A DNA stretch of 19,087 nt from JBGTLU01 sp041743935 (GCA_041743935.1 JBGTLU010000012.1:1-19087); one strand, 5' to 3'; numbered from the stretch's first letter, positions 5,872 through 14,842 are shown. Made by a program: numbers and translations. Notes: generated by a model from the letters alone, not told the origin.

Positions 5872-7143
5872 ATGATGACGGGAAATAAAATAACAGTACA
5901 ACAAGACGGAGTTTTAAGTGTACCGGCAAATCCAATCATTCCTTTTATAGAAGGAGATGGTACAGGTCCGGATATTTGGGCAGCATCGGTTAGAGTGATA
6001 GATGCAGCAGTAGCAAAAGCTTATAACGGAGAGAAAAAAATAGTTTGGAAAGAAGTTTTAGCCGGTGAAAAGGCATTTAAACAAACCGGTAATTGGTTAC
6101 CGGATGAAACATTAGACGTAATTCGCGAAAATATCATTGCCATTAAAGGCCCATTAACCACTCCGGTTGGTGGCGGAATACGTTCGTTAAATGTAGCATT
6201 AAGACAAATTTTAGATTTATACGTTTGTCTTCGCCCGGTTAAATATTTTGCCGGTGTTCCTTCGCCAGTTTTAAGACCTGAGTTAACTGACATGGTTATT
6301 TTTCGTGAAAACACGGAAGATATTTATGCCGGTATTGAATACATGAGTGGTACCGCAGAAGTACAAAAAGTTTTAGAATTTCTTCAAAAAGAGATGGGTG
6401 TGAAAAAAATTCGCTTCCCTGAAAGTTCATCCATTGGTATAAAACCGGTATCTAAAGAAGGATCCGAGCGATTGATTCGTGCGGCCATTAATTATGCGAT
6501 AAAACATAAAAAACCTAGCGTAACCTTAGTACATAAAGGTAATATCATGAAATTTACCGAAGGTGCTTTTAAAACTTGGGGATATGAATTGGCCGAGAGA
6601 GAATTTGGCGACAAAGTATTTACCTGGAGTCAATATGACGAAATAAAAGTAAATCAAGGAGAGAAAGCAGCAAATGATGCACAAGATGCAGCCATCAAAT
6701 CCGGAAAATTATTGATAAAGGATTCTATTGCCGATGCATTTTTACAACAAATTTTACTTCGCCCAAGTGAATACTCAGTAGTTGCAACCTTAAACCTAAA
6801 CGGAGATTATATTTCGGATGCATTAGCTGCAATTGTAGGAGGAATAGGCATTGCACCAGGTGCAAATATCAATTACAAAACTGGGCATGCAATTTTTGAA
6901 GCTACTCATGGTACTGCACCAAAATATGCCGATTTAGATAAAGTTAACCCAGGCTCTGTTATATTATCTGGTTGTTTAATGCTCGAACATTTAGGATGGC
7001 AAGAAGCAGCAGATTTAATTTACAAAGGCCTTGAGCAATCTATTGCAAATAAAAAAGTAACTTATGATTTTGAACGTTTAATGGAAGGAGCTACCTTATT
7101 AAAATGCTCTGAATTTGGCGACGAGATCATTAGGAACATGTAA
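5872..7143 (+). CDS. icd: NADP-dependent isocitrate dehydrogenase
   Basis: This 423-residue TCA-cycle enzyme converts isocitrate to 2-oxoglutarate and CO2. It closely resembles the E. coli homodimeric type: GPLTTPVGGGIRSLNVALRQ (93-112, with the substrate-binding and phosphorylatable Ser at S105), RENTEDIYAGIEY, NLNGDYISDALAA and GGIGIAPGANI. NADP preference is supported by K351 and Y352 in ATHGTAPKY and by Y398 and R402 in VTYDFERLM, matching the E. coli K344, Y345, Y391 and R395. The start is ATG 5872 (5875 also possible); an open frame back to TTG 5815 runs through the promoter and is rejected. The gene is monocistronic, with a terminator 22 bases after the stop. Confidence 0.96.
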   Translation: MMTGNKITVQQDGVLSVPANPIIPFIEGDGTGPDIWAASVRVIDAAVAKAYNGEKKIVWKEVLAGEKAFKQTGNWLPDETLDVIRENIIAIKGPLTTPVGGGIRSLNVALRQILDLYVCLRPVKYFAGVPSPVLRPELTDMVIFRENTEDIYAGIEYMSGTAEVQKVLEFLQKEMGVKKIRFPESSSIGIKPVSKEGSERLIRAAINYAIKHKKPSVTLVHKGNIMKFTEGAFKTWGYELAEREFGDKVFTWSQYDEIKVNQGEKAANDAQDAAIKSGKLLIKDSIADAFLQQILLRPSEYSVVATLNLNGDYISDALAAIVGGIGIAPGANINYKTGHAIFEATHGTAPKYADLDKVNPGSVILSGCLMLEHLGWQEAADLIYKGLEQSIANKKVTYDFERLMEGATLLKCSEFGDEIIRNM

Positions 7144-7165
7144 TTAGCATATTTCTAATTCCAAG

Positions 7166-7203
7166 AAAGTCAGATGACTTAGAAAAGATGTCTGACTTTT
7201 TTT
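7166..7203 (+). terminator. Rho-independent terminator of icd
   Basis: AAAGTCAGA (7166-7174) pairs with TCTGACTTT (7191-7199) in a 9-bp stem with a 16-base loop, followed by T to 7203 (seven T from 7197). The rest of the gap to 7295 is pyrimidine-rich on this strand and shows no gene. Confidence 0.85.
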
Positions 7204-7295
7204 ATGGTATTTTTTCTTCTTCTTATTTCCCATTTCTTACTTTCTGCTTCAATTTTCTTGTATCAAATTTCATATTTTATGTTGCCTAATACTAT

Positions 7296-7326
7296 TTTGA
7301 TTTTTGGTTCGAAAACTTTACTTTTA
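7296..7326 (+). promoter_or_regulatory. Promoter of the secreted hydrolase pair
   Basis: TTTG (7296-7299), exactly 19 bases, TACTTTTA (7319-7326): a match to the Bacteroidota consensus except for the final base. The ATG follows at 7347, and the leader has no SD sequence. Confidence 0.7.
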
Positions 7327-7346
7327 TTTCTTAAATCCATATTTAT

Positions 7347-8720
7347 ATGAAATTAAAATTTACTTTAACGCTCTTTTTATTACTCACTATTCATGCAGCG
7401 AATGCTCAAGATAAACGGTATTTTGATAGGATTTTTACAGAAGTAAAAAAAACTGCTGACATACAATACGGGTCTAATTTCACCTACGACGCTTTACAAA
7501 CTCAGTTTGGATTAACTCAGCAAAATCTATTTTTAGATATTTATGAACCAGTGGGCGATACCGTAACCAACCGTCCATTGATTATTTGGGCACATGGTGG
7601 CTCGTTTTTAAACGGTACAAAAAACGATGCCGATATTGTGTTTTTTTGTAATGAATTCGCCAAACGTGGATTTGTAACAGCATCCATCCAATACCGTTTG
7701 GGTTACGAACAACCCATTGATTCTGTTAATGCAACTCGTACCGTTTACCGAGCCCTACAAGATGGCAGAGCGGCAATTCGTTTTTTGCGTTCAGTTGCCA
7801 ATCAATATAAAATAGATAAGAATAGAGTATATTTTGGTGGAACATCAGCCGGCGCATTTATCGCATTAAATGTGGCATATCTAAACCTACCTTCAGAAGT
7901 GCCAAGTTTTATTGATACCACCCAACGTTCTGTAGTGAATTTATTTAAAGGATTAGGGGGTATAGAGGGAACAACTAACACCATAAAAGAATCATCCGAA
8001 ATACAAGGAATAATTAATTTTTGCGGCGCCACCAGAGTAGTTTCGTGGATGGACGATGACTACTCTAGTAACGTGCCAGTAATTAGTATGCACGGTACTA
8101 ATGATGCTACAGTACCTTATGCAACCAGGGTCATTAACCTAAATGATTTAACTCCTTTACCACCTGAGCCCGCAGTGCCAATTATTGAAGTACAAGGAAG
8201 CTATGATATAGATAAACATGCTAAAAAGAAAGGCTATAGCAGTGTTTTTTACACTTGGTATGGCGCACCACATGTCCCATATATACAATTTAACAGTAGC
8301 CCAACTGCTGCTTTGTATATGGATAGTTTAATGAGTTTTACGGTGAAACATGTATATGAAAACTTTTTAGGACTAGGAGAAGTAGAAGGATTGACCGAGA
8401 ATGCACCACCCTGTGATTTTAACAACGGGGATATAGCACCTTGTGAAACCACTTCAGTTTTTAATCAATTGGTATTAAAACAAACTAAAGTATATCCTAA
8501 TCCGGTACATGATGTATTAAATGTGTTTTTTGAGGATACTAAAACAACAACTTTATCAGCAACCATATTTGATCTTAGCGGAAGAATAGTAAACACCAAA
8601 AAACTAAATTCGGGAACAACAGAAACGTTCAATGTTGCTGATTTAGCTCCGGGCTATTATACCCTTCAACTTCAATCGGGTGCAAAATCTACTCGTCAAA
8701 AAATTATAGTTACCAACTAA
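7347..8720 (+). CDS. Secreted alpha/beta hydrolase with T9SS sorting domain (1)
   Basis: The 457-residue protein has a signal peptide (about 1-21, cleavage near ANA-QD). Its alpha/beta hydrolase domain resembles carboxylesterases: oxyanion motif HGGSF (83-87), nucleophile elbow GGTSAG with S167, acid D253 in MHGTNDATVPY, and H309 in GAPHVPY. The C-terminal 75 or so residues, from KVYPNPVHDVLNVFF (381-395) to the end, form a type A T9SS sorting domain. The protein is therefore expected to cross the outer membrane through the Por system and be released or anchored at the surface. It heads a two-gene unit with the paralogue at 8731, ten bases downstream. The substrate is unknown; an ester or a related acyl bond is likely. 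Confidence 0.9.
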   Translation: MKLKFTLTLFLLLTIHAANAQDKRYFDRIFTEVKKTADIQYGSNFTYDALQTQFGLTQQNLFLDIYEPVGDTVTNRPLIIWAHGGSFLNGTKNDADIVFFCNEFAKRGFVTASIQYRLGYEQPIDSVNATRTVYRALQDGRAAIRFLRSVANQYKIDKNRVYFGGTSAGAFIALNVAYLNLPSEVPSFIDTTQRSVVNLFKGLGGIEGTTNTIKESSEIQGIINFCGATRVVSWMDDDYSSNVPVISMHGTNDATVPYATRVINLNDLTPLPPEPAVPIIEVQGSYDIDKHAKKKGYSSVFYTWYGAPHVPYIQFNSSPTAALYMDSLMSFTVKHVYENFLGLGEVEGLTENAPPCDFNNGDIAPCETTSVFNQLVLKQTKVYPNPVHDVLNVFFEDTKTTTLSATIFDLSGRIVNTKKLNSGTTETFNVADLAPGYYTLQLQSGAKSTRQKIIVTN

Positions 8721-8730
8721 AATCAAATGC

Positions 8731-9972
8731 ATGAAAAATTCAATACTAACCATATTTCTTTTTTTGATTAGCTTATCCAATGCATTTGCACAAGATTGTG
8801 GCGAGAGATACAAAGAACCAGTTTTTGATTTATTTACTCTTACTCCGCAGGTTTTATTTGGTAACAACACCACAGCTTTAGGTGTTCCGCAGCCATTATT
8901 TATGGATATCTATCAGCCGTTTTTAGATCAGGAACAAAAACGACCACTCATTATCATGGCATTTGGTGGTAGTTTTACTTTTGGCGATAAAAAAAGCCCA
9001 GATATTGTACAATTGGCAGAAGCATTTGTAAGACGTGGATATGTGGTGGCATCCATTGATTATCGTTTAGGATTCGAGAATTTTCCACCAAATACTCAAC
9101 AAGCAGCTGGTGCTGTAGTGCGGGCAGTGCATGATGGTAAAGCCTCGGTTCGTCATTTAAAACGCAATGCTGCAACGTATAGAATTGATACCAATAAAAT
9201 CGCTTTCTTGGGTGTATCTGCCGGTGGATTTATAGGTTTACACCTGCAATTTTTAGATAGAAAAGAAGAGATTGCGGATATAATTGACATAGAAACCTTT
9301 GGCGGAATTGAAGGAAATACCAACGCAGGAGGCATATCCTCTAAAGTAAATGTCATCGTAAATCTGTGTGGAGCAATTGGCAGAGCCGGTTGGATTGATA
9401 ACGATATCGTGCCAATTTTTAGCATGCACGGTACAAACGATGCTACAGTTCCCTACGGGCGTGATGATATTGCTTTATTTGGTAATACTTTACTTACCGT
9501 TGACGGCAGCTTTGCCATAGACACTTTTGCAAAAAAAAGAGGCTTGCCACATAAATTATACACTTTTTTAGGTGCGGGTCATGTTCCATTCGTGCCGCTT
9601 GGTCCAGCAATTGGAGAAGATGCTATAACTGCATCTCGCTACATGGATACCACGATAAGAGAAACCAGTGATTTTTTATATAAAAACATCATTTGCGGTA
9701 CAGTTACCTCAACAGAACCGCTTCGTTTTGCACAAAAGATTTCTGTATATCCAAATCCGGTTGTTTCTGAATTTTATATACAATTACCAGATGTTGGGAA
9801 TGAAACTAAAACGATACGAATTTACGATGTGATGGGAAAAGAAGTTATAGTTATAGAGACCAATCAAACCAATAAGCTAACTATAAATTCAGGTGATTTG
9901 TTGCCTGGATTATATACCCTAATTATTAAGGAGAAAGATAAAGTGTATCGATCAACTTTTGTAAAAAATTAA
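8731..9972 (+). CDS. Secreted alpha/beta hydrolase with T9SS sorting domain (2)
   Basis: This 413-residue paralogue of the preceding gene has a signal peptide (about 1-20, before QDC). The nucleophile S163 lies in GVSAGG, the acid D237 in MHGTNDATVPY (identical to its neighbour), and H284 in GAGHVPF. The oxyanion loop reads AFGGSF, so the His of the usual HGG is Phe78 here; the two Gly whose backbone is thought to form the hole are kept, so activity is probably retained. The C-terminus from ISVYPNPVVSEFYIQLP (337-353) to the end is a T9SS type A sorting domain. The order and layout match gene 1 throughout, consistent with tandem duplication and divergence. A terminator follows at 9997. Confidence 0.9.
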   Translation: MKNSILTIFLFLISLSNAFAQDCGERYKEPVFDLFTLTPQVLFGNNTTALGVPQPLFMDIYQPFLDQEQKRPLIIMAFGGSFTFGDKKSPDIVQLAEAFVRRGYVVASIDYRLGFENFPPNTQQAAGAVVRAVHDGKASVRHLKRNAATYRIDTNKIAFLGVSAGGFIGLHLQFLDRKEEIADIIDIETFGGIEGNTNAGGISSKVNVIVNLCGAIGRAGWIDNDIVPIFSMHGTNDATVPYGRDDIALFGNTLLTVDGSFAIDTFAKKRGLPHKLYTFLGAGHVPFVPLGPAIGEDAITASRYMDTTIRETSDFLYKNIICGTVTSTEPLRFAQKISVYPNPVVSEFYIQLPDVGNETKTIRIYDVMGKEVIVIETNQTNKLTINSGDLLPGLYTLIIKEKDKVYRSTFVKN

Positions 9973-9996
9973 ATTACAGTAGTTTAATTCGCTCTT

Positions 9997-10028
9997 AAAT
10001 CCGAATGCTAAGGTGTTCGGATTTTTTT
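9997..10028 (+). terminator. Terminator of the hydrolase pair
   Basis: AAATCCGAA (9997-10005) pairs with TTCGGATTT (10016-10024), a 9-bp stem with a 10-base loop, followed by T to 10028 (seven T from 10022). On the other strand the U-tract is only three long, so it acts mainly forward. Confidence 0.85.
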
Positions 10029-10731
10029 ATTGAAATGAACTAAACTGTTGCCAAAAATTATCTTCAGGAATTGGAGCTTCTATGGTAATTTGTTCTTTTT
10101 TTACCGGATGAATAAAACTTATTCTGCGTGCATGCAAACAAATACTTTTGTCTTTATTTCCTCGTGGATATCCGTATTTATTATCTCCAACAATGGGGCA
10201 ACCCAAAGTAGAAAGTTGAACTCTAATTTGGTGAGGCCTGCCCGTTATCGGATTCACTTCTATTAAATAATAGTTGTTGTGCTCTGCTATTAACTGATAA
10301 TTGAGTTCTGATCTTTGGCTTCCGTTAACTTCTTTTTCGTGCGCTTTTGTAACGTTCTTTTCGGAGTTTTTAACAAGGAAATGAATTAGATTTCCGGATT
10401 CGGGGGTTGGTTTATTTCGAGTAATAGCCCAATACGTTTTATGCATATTTCTGCTTTTAAATAAAGCATTTATCCGTTCAAGTGCTTTACTTGTGCGTGC
10501 AAATAGAATCACTCCGCTTACTGGTCTATCTAATCTGTGAACCACCCCTAAAAACGCACCATTAGGTTTATTGTATTTTTCTGATATATATTCATTTACC
10601 AATTTATCTAGCGGAGTATCTCCAGTATCATCATCTTGCACCAAAACACCCGCAGGTTTGTTGATAGCAATGATGTGATTATCTTCATAGAGTACTCTTT
10701 TGGCTAAAAAATCAAACTCGACATCATTCAT
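10027..10731 (-). CDS. RluA-family RNA pseudouridine synthase
   Basis: The 234-residue enzyme isomerises uridine in rRNA or tRNA. The catalytic motif HRLDRPVSGVILFART (65-80) contains Asp68, and GRPHQIRVQLSTLGCPIVGD is the second RluA signature. DNHIIAINKPAGVLV (17-31) is the usual first strand. No N-terminal S4 domain is present, as in the shorter members of the family, so the target site cannot be named. It is the second gene of a unit with panB, 17 bases after the panB stop, and its stop touches the terminator of the convergent hydrolase pair. Confidence 0.92.
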   Translation of the reverse strand: MNDVEFDFLAKRVLYEDNHIIAINKPAGVLVQDDDTGDTPLDKLVNEYISEKYNKPNGAFLGVVHRLDRPVSGVILFARTSKALERINALFKSRNMHKTYWAITRNKPTPESGNLIHFLVKNSEKNVTKAHEKEVNGSQRSELNYQLIAEHNNYYLIEVNPITGRPHQIRVQLSTLGCPIVGDNKYGYPRGNKDKSICLHARRISFIHPVKKEQITIEAPIPEDNFWQQFSSFQ

Positions 10732-10748
10732 GACTAAAAATGGAGCAG

Positions 10749-11564
10749 TTAATATTGCTCTTTTTGATTTGGAAAATCGTTCGATTTTACATCTTTTATA
10801 TAAGATTGAACGGCTTGGTCTATGGATTCGTATAAATTTAAGTACTGTCTCAGAAACCTTGGTTTAAAACCTTTGGTTATCCCTAACATATCATTTACTA
10901 CTAGTACTTGCCCATCGGTATCTGGGCCCGCACCAATTCCAATGGTCGGTATTTTTATACTTTCAGATACTTTTTTGGCCAAATGAGCAGGAATTTTCTC
11001 TAAAACTAAAGCAAAACACCCGGCATCTTCCAAAATCTTAGCATCCTCCATTAATTTTTTTGCTTCGGCTTCTTCCTTTGCACGTACAGTATAAGTGCCA
11101 AATTTATATATAGATTGAGGTGTTAATCCTAAATGCCCCATTACAGGTACACCTGCAGAAATTATACGTTCAATCGATTCTCTAACTTCAGACCCACCTT
11201 CTAATTTTACAGCATGTGCCCCAGATTCTTTCATGATTTTTATTGAAGAATTTAAGGCCTCTTTGCTATTTCCTTGATAGGAACCAAAAGGTAAATCCAC
11301 TACAATTAGCGCTCTTTTTACCGCTCTCACTACAGATGAAGCGTGGTAAATCATTTGATCTAAAGTAATGGGTAAAGTAGTTTCATGCCCGGCCATTACA
11401 TTAGAGGCAGAATCGCCTACTAAAAGCACATCTATTCCAGCACCATCTAAAATAGTGGCAGTAGAAAAATCATATGCAGTAAGCATTGCAATTTTTTCAC
11501 CCTTTGCTTTCATTTCTTGAATAGTATGGGTGGTTACTCGTTTTATGTTAGTATGAACAGACAT
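10749..11564 (-). CDS. panB: 3-methyl-2-oxobutanoate hydroxymethyltransferase
   Basis: The 271-residue enzyme catalyses the first step of pantothenate (coenzyme A) synthesis, adding a hydroxymethyl group from 5,10-methylene-tetrahydrofolate to 2-oxoisovalerate. The family motifs are all present: MLTAYDFSTA, LLVGDSASNVMAGHETT (metal ligand D51), VVDLPFGSY (D90), VKLEGG (E122), VPVMGHLGLTPQS, and LVLEKIPA with catalytic E189, followed by PTIGIGAG. The length is normal. It comes first in a two-gene unit with the pseudouridine synthase. I see no convincing promoter in the 120-base gap to carA on this strand, and no panC or panD is nearby. Confidence 0.97.
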   Translation of the reverse strand: MSVHTNIKRVTTHTIQEMKAKGEKIAMLTAYDFSTATILDGAGIDVLLVGDSASNVMAGHETTLPITLDQMIYHASSVVRAVKRALIVVDLPFGSYQGNSKEALNSSIKIMKESGAHAVKLEGGSEVRESIERIISAGVPVMGHLGLTPQSIYKFGTYTVRAKEEAEAKKLMEDAKILEDAGCFALVLEKIPAHLAKKVSESIKIPTIGIGAGPDTDGQVLVVNDMLGITKGFKPRFLRQYLNLYESIDQAVQSYIKDVKSNDFPNQKEQY

Positions 11565-11651
11565 GTTTTATTTTTCGAAGTTTTTGTATAGATAATTATT
11601 GTTCGAATATGAGAAATTAATCGGAACTACTCGAAATTACCTACTTTTTTT

Positions 11652-11659
11652 TAGCTTTG
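11652..11659 (+). promoter_or_regulatory. -7 box of carA
   Basis: TAGCTTTG is a perfect TAnnTTTG, 25 bases before the carA ATG. The expected -33 position has no TTG, so support is partial. Confidence 0.45.
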
Positions 11660-11684
11660 CAACCCAAGTATAACTTGGAAATCC

Positions 11685-12785
11685 ATGTCGTTAATTCAAA
11701 AAATTCCCGCATTACTTTTATTGGCCGATGGTACATTGTTTAAAGGTTTTGCAGCCGGAAAAATTGGCACCACAACCGGCGAAATTTGTTTCAATACCGG
11801 AATGACCGGTTACCAAGAAATTTTTACTGACCCATCTTATTACCGTCAGATAATGGTTACAACCAATGCACACATTGGCAACTATGGTATCCGAAATGAA
11901 GAAGTGGAATCGGCAGGGATTAAAATAGCAGGCTTAGTTTGTAAGAATTATACCATCAATTTTTCCCGCAAATTAGCAGATCAATCCATACAAGATTATT
12001 TCTTGGATGAATCTATCGTTGGCATTTCAGATGTAGATACCAGAGCATTAGTTCGACACATTAGAGATAAAGGTGCAATGAATGGTATAATTTCTTCTGA
12101 TATTCTGAACGTAGAGGTTTTGAAGCAAAAGCTAGCAGAAGTGCCTAACATGGCTGGTTTAGAGCTTTCATCTGAAGTTTGTACCAAAGAAACCTATTTT
12201 TATGGCAATCCGGATGCAGAACATAAAGTTGCTGTTTTAGATTTAGGGGTGAAAAAGAACATCCTCCGAAACTTTGATCATCGAAATATTTATGCAAAAG
12301 TTTTTCCGGCAAAAACTACTTTTGAGGAAATGCAAAAATGGAACCCCGACGGATATTTCATATCCAACGGACCTGGTGACCCCGCGGCAATGCCTTATGC
12401 AGTAGAAACGGTGAAACAAATTTTAGCGGCTAATAAACCATTGTTTGGCATATGTCTTGGGCATCAAATTCTGGCTTTAGCTAATGGGATTTCTACCTAT
12501 AAAATGCACAATGGTCATCGTGGATTAAATCATCCGGTAAAAAATATCATCATCAACCATTGCGAAGTTACTTCTCAAAATCATGGCTTTGGAGTAAACC
12601 CCGACGAGGTAAAAGCATCGGATAAAGTAGAAATTACCCACATCAACCTAAACGATAAAACCATAGAAGGCATTAGAGTGAAAGGGAAAAAAGCATTTTC
12701 TGTACAATATCACCCTGAATCTTCACCCGGCCCTCATGATTCTCGTTATCTGTTTGATGATTTTGTTACACTAATGCAATCTTAA
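11685..12785 (+). CDS. carA: Carbamoyl-phosphate synthase small (glutaminase) subunit
   Basis: The 366-residue subunit releases ammonia from glutamine for the large subunit CarB, feeding arginine and pyrimidine synthesis. The N-terminal small-subunit domain includes FNTGMTGYQEIFTDPSY (36-52) and GISDVDTRALVRHIR. The class I glutaminase domain follows, with the nucleophile C257 in FGICLGHQ and partners H343 and E345 in QYHPESSPGP. All catalytic residues are present. carB is not in the window. The stop overlaps the start of the next gene by one base (TAATG), so translation is probably coupled. Confidence 0.97.
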   Translation: MSLIQKIPALLLLADGTLFKGFAAGKIGTTTGEICFNTGMTGYQEIFTDPSYYRQIMVTTNAHIGNYGIRNEEVESAGIKIAGLVCKNYTINFSRKLADQSIQDYFLDESIVGISDVDTRALVRHIRDKGAMNGIISSDILNVEVLKQKLAEVPNMAGLELSSEVCTKETYFYGNPDAEHKVAVLDLGVKKNILRNFDHRNIYAKVFPAKTTFEEMQKWNPDGYFISNGPGDPAAMPYAVETVKQILAANKPLFGICLGHQILALANGISTYKMHNGHRGLNHPVKNIIINHCEVTSQNHGFGVNPDEVKASDKVEITHINLNDKTIEGIRVKGKKAFSVQYHPESSPGPHDSRYLFDDFVTLMQS

Positions 12786-13507
12786 TGGCAAAATTCGAAG
12801 AGTATTCTAATTATTTTGAGTTCAGAGGAGTAGATCCAACAACCTATTTAAATTATACTCTACCAACTTACCTTCAAAAGGAGTTGCCAAATGCCAAAGA
12901 TGCCCCTATTTTGGATTTAGGTTGTGGTTTTGGTCAAATGCTGCATGCCATTACAAGAAAAGGCTATACAAAACTAACCGGGATTGATATCAACGACGAA
13001 GCAGTTGCATTTTGTAAATCCATTGATTTATCGGTTAAGAAAGTGGAAGATTTAAATTCGTTTGCTTCCGAGAATCCAAATAAATACGAGATTATTTTGA
13101 TGAGCCATGTGCTCGAGCATATTCCTAAAGGTGAAACTTTATCTACCTTAAAACTAATTTTCAGCATGCTAAAACCTGGCGGTAAATTTTTAGTGATGGT
13201 GCCCAACGGTCAAGCTCCAAACCACAGTTATTGGATGTGGGAAGATTTTACCCATTACACATTATATACTTCGGGTAGTTTACACTATGTGCTTTCGGCA
13301 TCTGGTTTTAAAGAAATTACATTCCTAGATCCACACGATTTATTAGACAAATCTGGGCTAAAGAGAATTTTTAAACGATTTTTTCAATATCTTTTTAGAT
13401 TTTTTACCAACTTTTGGAACAGTGTAAATAGCAGCGGCTACCATTTTGCCAGCCCTGTGATTTACACTTGGGAACTTAAAGCAAAAGCAATAAAACCATT
13501 AATTTAG
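12785..13507 (+). CDS. Class I SAM-dependent methyltransferase, substrate unknown
   Basis: The 240-residue protein holds the class I fold: motif I ILDLGCGFGQML (42-53), acidic GIDIND (66-71), SHVLEHIP (107-114), and MLKPGGKFLVMVPN (128-141). The following FTHYTLYTSGSLHYVLSASGF segment (155-175) resembles methyltransferases from surface-polysaccharide or lipid pathways, where this region precedes the last strands. The C-terminal part (194-210) is rich in Phe and Arg. It overlaps carA by one base and ends six bases before eno, so it is co-transcribed with housekeeping genes, although the family does not show why. Small-molecule or glycan methylation is more likely than nucleic acid methylation. 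Confidence 0.82.
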   Translation: MAKFEEYSNYFEFRGVDPTTYLNYTLPTYLQKELPNAKDAPILDLGCGFGQMLHAITRKGYTKLTGIDINDEAVAFCKSIDLSVKKVEDLNSFASENPNKYEIILMSHVLEHIPKGETLSTLKLIFSMLKPGGKFLVMVPNGQAPNHSYWMWEDFTHYTLYTSGSLHYVLSASGFKEITFLDPHDLLDKSGLKRIFKRFFQYLFRFFTNFWNSVNSSGYHFASPVIYTWELKAKAIKPLI

Positions 13508-13513
13508 CATACT

Positions 13514-14797
13514 ATGAGTATCATTTTAAACGTTCATGCCCGTCAGATTTTAGATTCGAGAGGCAACCCAACCATTGAAGTAGAAGTATTAACAGAAAAC
13601 GGAGTTTTGACACGTGCAGCAGTACCTTCTGGAGCATCCACCGGAAAACACGAAGCAGTAGAACTACGAGATGGCGATGAAACCAAATATTTGGGGAAGG
13701 GGGTTTTAAAGGCGGTTAAAAATGTAAACGAACGTTTAGCACCTGAACTAAAAGGGATAGACGTTTATGAACAAAATATTATTGATAGATTAATGTTGGA
13801 GATTGATGGTACTCCAAACAAAGCAAAAATCGGCGCTAATGCCATTCTTGGTGTGTCTTTAGCAGTTGCAAAAGCGGCAGCTCAAGAATCGCATCAATCT
13901 TTATACCGATACATTGGTGGAGTAAATGCCAACACATTACCCATCCCGATGATGAATATTTTAAATGGCGGAGCACATGCCGATAACAAAATAGATTTTC
14001 AGGAATTTATGGTGATGCCCATAGGAGCAGAAAGTTTTTCGGAAGGCTTACGTTGGGGAACCGAGATATTTCATCATTTAAAAACAGTATTAAAGAAAAA
14101 AGGATATAGCACCAATGTTGGCGATGAAGGTGGTTTTGCCCCAAACATAGGTTCAAACGTAGAAGCTATTGAAACCGTTCTACAAGCTATTGAAAAAGCC
14201 GGATATCGCCCGGGAGAGGATATTTACATTGCCATGGATGCAGCAAGTTCAGAAATGTATCGTGATGGTAAATATGTTTTTCATAAATCAAGCGGCGAGA
14301 GTTTAACAAGCGCTCAAATGATAGATTATTGGGCAGATTGGGCAACAAAATATCCGATCATTTCTATAGAAGATGGTTTAGATGAAGATGATTGGGATGG
14401 TTGGAAACAATTAACCGACCGAATTGGCAAACAGGTTCAATTAGTTGGCGATGATTTATTCGTAACCAATGTAACTCGTTTACAAAAAGGGATAGACCAA
14501 CAAATTGCTAACTCCATTTTGGTAAAAGTGAATCAGATTGGTACGTTAACAGAAACCATTAACGCCGTAAATATGGCACATCGTAATAGTTACACTTCGG
14601 TTATGAGTCACCGCTCTGGAGAAACAGAAGATTTTACCATAGCAGATTTATCGGTAGCACTAAATTGCGGACAAATTAAAACTGGTTCTGCATCTCGCTC
14701 AGATCGGGTTGCCAAATACAACCAATTAATACGAATAGAAGAAGAATTAGGGGCATCTGCCAACTACCTTGGTAACTCCTTTAAATTTGTTAGGTAA
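13514..14797 (+). CDS. eno: Enolase
   Basis: The 427-residue glycolytic enzyme interconverts 2-phosphoglycerate and phosphoenolpyruvate. It begins with ARQILDSRGNPTIEVEV; the substrate loop is SGASTGKHEA; the general acid E205 lies in GDEGGFAP and the base K338 in ILVKVNQIGTLTET. The Mg ligands D242, E286 and D313 and the SHRSGETED loop (365-373) are present, so it should be active. It lies six bases after the methyltransferase gene and before the division gene; I recall eno next to an ftsB/divIC-like gene in other Bacteroidota and in E. coli. Confidence 0.98.
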   Translation: MSIILNVHARQILDSRGNPTIEVEVLTENGVLTRAAVPSGASTGKHEAVELRDGDETKYLGKGVLKAVKNVNERLAPELKGIDVYEQNIIDRLMLEIDGTPNKAKIGANAILGVSLAVAKAAAQESHQSLYRYIGGVNANTLPIPMMNILNGGAHADNKIDFQEFMVMPIGAESFSEGLRWGTEIFHHLKTVLKKKGYSTNVGDEGGFAPNIGSNVEAIETVLQAIEKAGYRPGEDIYIAMDAASSEMYRDGKYVFHKSSGESLTSAQMIDYWADWATKYPIISIEDGLDEDDWDGWKQLTDRIGKQVQLVGDDLFVTNVTRLQKGIDQQIANSILVKVNQIGTLTETINAVNMAHRNSYTSVMSHRSGETEDFTIADLSVALNCGQIKTGSASRSDRVAKYNQLIRIEEELGASANYLGNSFKFVR

Positions 14798-14822
14798 GCA
14801 TACGCAATTTAAATTGTTAACT

Positions 14823-14831
14823 TGTGGATAA
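14823..14831 (-). promoter_or_regulatory. DnaA-box match before the division gene
   Basis: TGTGGATAA on the plus strand is the exact reverse complement of the DnaA box TTATCCACA. It lies in the 45-base gap between eno and the division gene, 11 bases before the ATG. Function is inferred only from the match. Confidence 0.5.
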
Positions 14832-14842
14832 GATAGATTTTG

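Noticed and set aside
5815..7143. Longer icd starting at TTG 5815
   Set aside because: The extra 19 residues run through a perfect -7 box (5849-5856) and do not look like an Icd N-terminus.
7204..7295. Hidden small gene or RNA in the pyrimidine-rich gap after icd
   Set aside because: No open frame with a plausible start and no convincing structure beyond the icd terminator was seen.
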